DNA of 5,908 nucleotides, from assembly GCA_900313405.1 (NCBI GenBank), contig OMQY01000308.1, positions 1 through 5,908 of the forward strand, in the 5' to 3' direction. The translations under genes were made by a program, and so were the position numbers. The stretch is from an uncultured Eubacteriales bacterium (GTDB lineage: Bacteria > Bacillota_A > Clostridia > Saccharofermentanales > Saccharofermentanaceae). Below the pieces are notes generated by a model that worked only from the letters and a program-made list of their open reading frames with translations, was not told the DNA's origin and searched no databases. Positions 4,750 to 5,908 of this stretch are shown here, piece after piece. The number at the start of each line of letters is the position of its first letter. Position 1 is the stretch's first letter.

Positions 4750-5097
4750 ATGCAATTCATCTGCTATCCCAAATGCACGACCTGCCAGAAGGCGCGCCGC
4801 TACCTCGACGACGCCGGCGTCGCTTACGAATTCCGCGACATCAAGCTCGACCGCCCGACCGAAGCCGAGCTACGCGCCTGGCACCGCCTGAGCGGCCTCC
4901 CTCTCAAGCGTTTCTTCAACACCAGCGGTCTGCAGTACAAGTCGCTCGGTCTCAAAGACCGCCTGCCCTTGATGAGCGAAGACGAGCAGTTCGCCCTCCT
5001 CGCATCCGACGGCATGCTCGTGAAGCGCCCGCTCCTGATCTGCGACGACAAAGTCCTGGTCGGCTTCAAGGAGAGCGAGTACGCGGAAGTAGTGTGA
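4750..5097 (+). CDS. ArsC/Spx/MgsR-family thioredoxin-fold protein
   Basis: A 115-residue protein of the ArsC-like family, which includes arsenate reductases, YffB, and the RNA-polymerase-binding redox regulators Spx and MgsR. It opens with CYPKCTTCQKARRYLDDAG (5-23), placing a CxxC pair at C9 and C12 as in Spx-type proteins. It continues with FRDIKLDRPTEAEL (28-41) and ends with VKRPLLICDDKVLVGFKESE (91-110), where R93-P94 is the family's conserved Arg-Pro. At 115 residues it is close to YffB or MgsR and shorter than classical ArsC. No arsenic-resistance gene is nearby, so arsenate reduction should not be assumed. The ATG follows CGGAGG by nine bases. It lies 60 bp after the phosphatase gene on the same strand, has similar C-ending codon use, and is probably co-transcribed. 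Family certain, role open. Confidence 0.9.
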   Translation: MQFICYPKCTTCQKARRYLDDAGVAYEFRDIKLDRPTEAELRAWHRLSGLPLKRFFNTSGLQYKSLGLKDRLPLMSEDEQFALLASDGMLVKRPLLICDDKVLVGFKESEYAEVV

Positions 5098-5160
5098 TCC
5101 TCGAGTTGAAAAGTCTGTGTGCACTCTGAATACGCTCATGACACGCTCAGAATGCGCCGC

Positions 5161-5206
5161 GCCCGCCGTGTAACAATGTTACAAACGTTTGTGTGGCGGG
5201 CTTTTA
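5161..5206 (+). terminator. Terminator with nested palindromes after the ArsC-like gene
   Basis: GCCCGCC (5161-5167) and GGCGGGC (5195-5201) form a perfect 7-bp stem followed by TTTTAT. The 27-base interior holds two further inverted repeats: TGTAACAATGTTACA (5169-5183) and ACAAACGTTTGT (5181-5192), which overlap by three bases. The RNA could fold as a three-way junction with GTAAC/GTTAC and AAACGTTT as side arms, or as one long stem with G-U pairs. It ends the rightward phosphatase/ArsC-like unit and faces the convergent aminotransferase gene. Confidence 0.8.
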
Positions 5207-5245
5207 TACTAAAACTTCGTTTTTTACAACTTTGGTATGTTTTCC

Positions 5246-5908
5246 TTAGCGGACGGCCTCGAAGCCGAACTGCGAGTTGATATGAGCTGCAAGCTTAGCT
5301 GCGATCGCATCAAGCACTTCAGGCGCGCCACCGCCGACCGGGCGGCCATCGACAGAGGTGACCGGCGAGAGCTGGGCGCTCGAGGATGACATGATGATCT
5401 CGTCGGCGTCAAGGAGCTCGGCGAGCGTGTAGTGGCGCTCGGCGACCGGGATTCCGGCAGCACGTGCGGCGGCGATAAGGTTTTTACGCGCGATGCCGGG
5501 CAGGATCCAGCTGTCAGCGGGCGCAGTGATGAAGGTTCCGGACTTTATGATCGAGACATTGCTGTGGCTGCCTTCAGTGACGATGTCGCCGCGGTGGAAG
5601 ATAGTCTCGTCGCAGCCGGCTTCGGCAGCGGCCTGGGCCGCGAGGCAGCTGGGGATCAGGTTCAGCGTCTTGATGTCGCAGTATTCGAAGCGTTTGTCCT
5701 CGAATGTCACGACGCTCATCTGAGTCGAGAAGTCGCGAAGGCCGCTCTGCTCGGTCAACGTGATGATCAGATTGGACGGAACATCTGCCGGGAACGCATG
5801 GCGGCGCGGAGCCGTGGCGCGGGTCGCGGACCAGTAGAGCATAAACCAGGTGTCAGGCGCTCCCAGAGAAGCCACGCGCAACAGTTCGGCGCGCAGATTG
5901 GACTCAGA
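5246..5908 (-). CDS. dat: D-amino-acid aminotransferase (class IV), N-terminus beyond window
   Basis: The visible 220 residues are the C-terminal part of a fold-type IV PLP enzyme. D-alanine aminotransferase interconverts D-alanine and 2-oxoglutarate with pyruvate and D-glutamate, supplying wall precursors. TRATAPRRHAFP (fragment 29-40) matches the Bacillus D-amino-acid aminotransferase segment carrying Arg98 and His100, which hold the substrate carboxylate. EYCDIKTLNLIPS (75-87) contains the PLP-binding lysine (fragment K80; K145 in Bacillus). FHRGDIVTEGSHSNV (104-118) holds the cofactor glutamate, and MSSSSAQLSPV completes the PLP phosphate pocket. About 60-70 N-terminal residues are missing. 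The frame is open to the edge, so the in-frame TTG at 5881 is not the start. Branched-chain aminotransferase or aminodeoxychorismate lyase are alternatives, but the RxH motif favours D-amino acids. Convergent with the ArsC-like gene. Confidence 0.87.
   Translation of the reverse strand, partial: SESNLRAELLRVASLGAPDTWFMLYWSATRATAPRRHAFPADVPSNLIITLTEQSGLRDFSTQMSVVTFEDKRFEYCDIKTLNLIPSCLAAQAAAEAGCDETIFHRGDIVTEGSHSNVSIIKSGTFITAPADSWILPGIARKNLIAAARAAGIPVAERHYTLAELLDADEIIMSSSSAQLSPVTSVDGRPVGGGAPEVLDAIAAKLAAHINSQFGFEAVR

Noticed and set aside
5125..5151. Two ACGCTCA direct repeats (5132-5138, 5143-5149) inside a TCTGA/TCAGA inverted repeat
   Set aside because: Short, with only a 5-bp stem and a GC-rich local context; likely chance. 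The strong terminator just downstream explains the region better.
5211..5227. AAAAC-TTC-GTTTTTT hairpin as a second terminator
   Set aside because: The stem is almost wholly A-T, so it would be very weak. It may only support the strong hairpin at 5161-5201.
5881..5881. TTG at 5881 as start of the aminotransferase
   Set aside because: The frame stays open to the window edge, with family-like sequence continuing upstream, and about 60-70 residues are missing. The true start lies outside.

Overview
The window looks like a piece of a Gram-positive (Firmicutes, probably Clostridia) chromosome of moderate-to-high GC. The grounds are strong AGGAGG-type ribosome binding sites, SigA-like promoters, a clostridial-variant IMP dehydrogenase, an ArsC/Spx-family protein of the clostridial type, a Bacillus-like D-amino-acid aminotransferase, and an RsbU/SpoIIE-type membrane phosphatase. 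The species cannot be named from the sequence. No tRNA, rRNA, CRISPR array, insertion sequence or phage gene was seen.

Layout. (1) 1-942, minus strand: the first 241 codons of guaB (IMP dehydrogenase), running off the left edge. Its 217-bp upstream region holds a candidate promoter, a four-run G-quadruplex motif and the intrinsic terminator of the next gene. (2) 943-1521, minus: a flavin reductase-like FMN-binding protein. (3) 1522-1655: a divergent control region with an extended -10 promoter for the flavin gene and a perfect-consensus promoter plus alternating palindrome for mazEF. (4) 1656-2227, plus: mazE and mazF, a complete type II toxin-antitoxin pair. (5) 2228-3064, minus: a small, highly charged unknown protein, possibly leaderless, tightly coupled to a GNAT acetyltransferase and ended by a hairpin. 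(6) 3148-5097, plus: a membrane PP2C-type phosphatase with about eight N-terminal helices, followed by an ArsC/Spx-family thioredoxin-fold protein, with an elaborate terminator at 5161-5206. (7) 5246-5908, minus: the C-terminal three quarters of a D-amino-acid aminotransferase, running off the right edge.

Working together. MazE and MazF form a self-regulating module whose promoter region is shared with the flavin reductase gene. The PP2C phosphatase is the kind of protein that feeds a partner-switching sigma-factor pathway, but no anti-sigma or anti-anti-sigma gene lies beside it. The ArsC/Spx-family gene just downstream may be co-transcribed with it, which would suggest a stress-response pairing (inference). 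The remaining genes are housekeeping: GTP synthesis and D-amino-acid metabolism.

The window is mostly ordinary. The points most worth a second look are the mazEF operator and promoter, the G-quadruplex motif upstream of guaB, the unfamiliar membrane sensor on the phosphatase, the codon-use change inside that gene, and the possibly leaderless small ORF.
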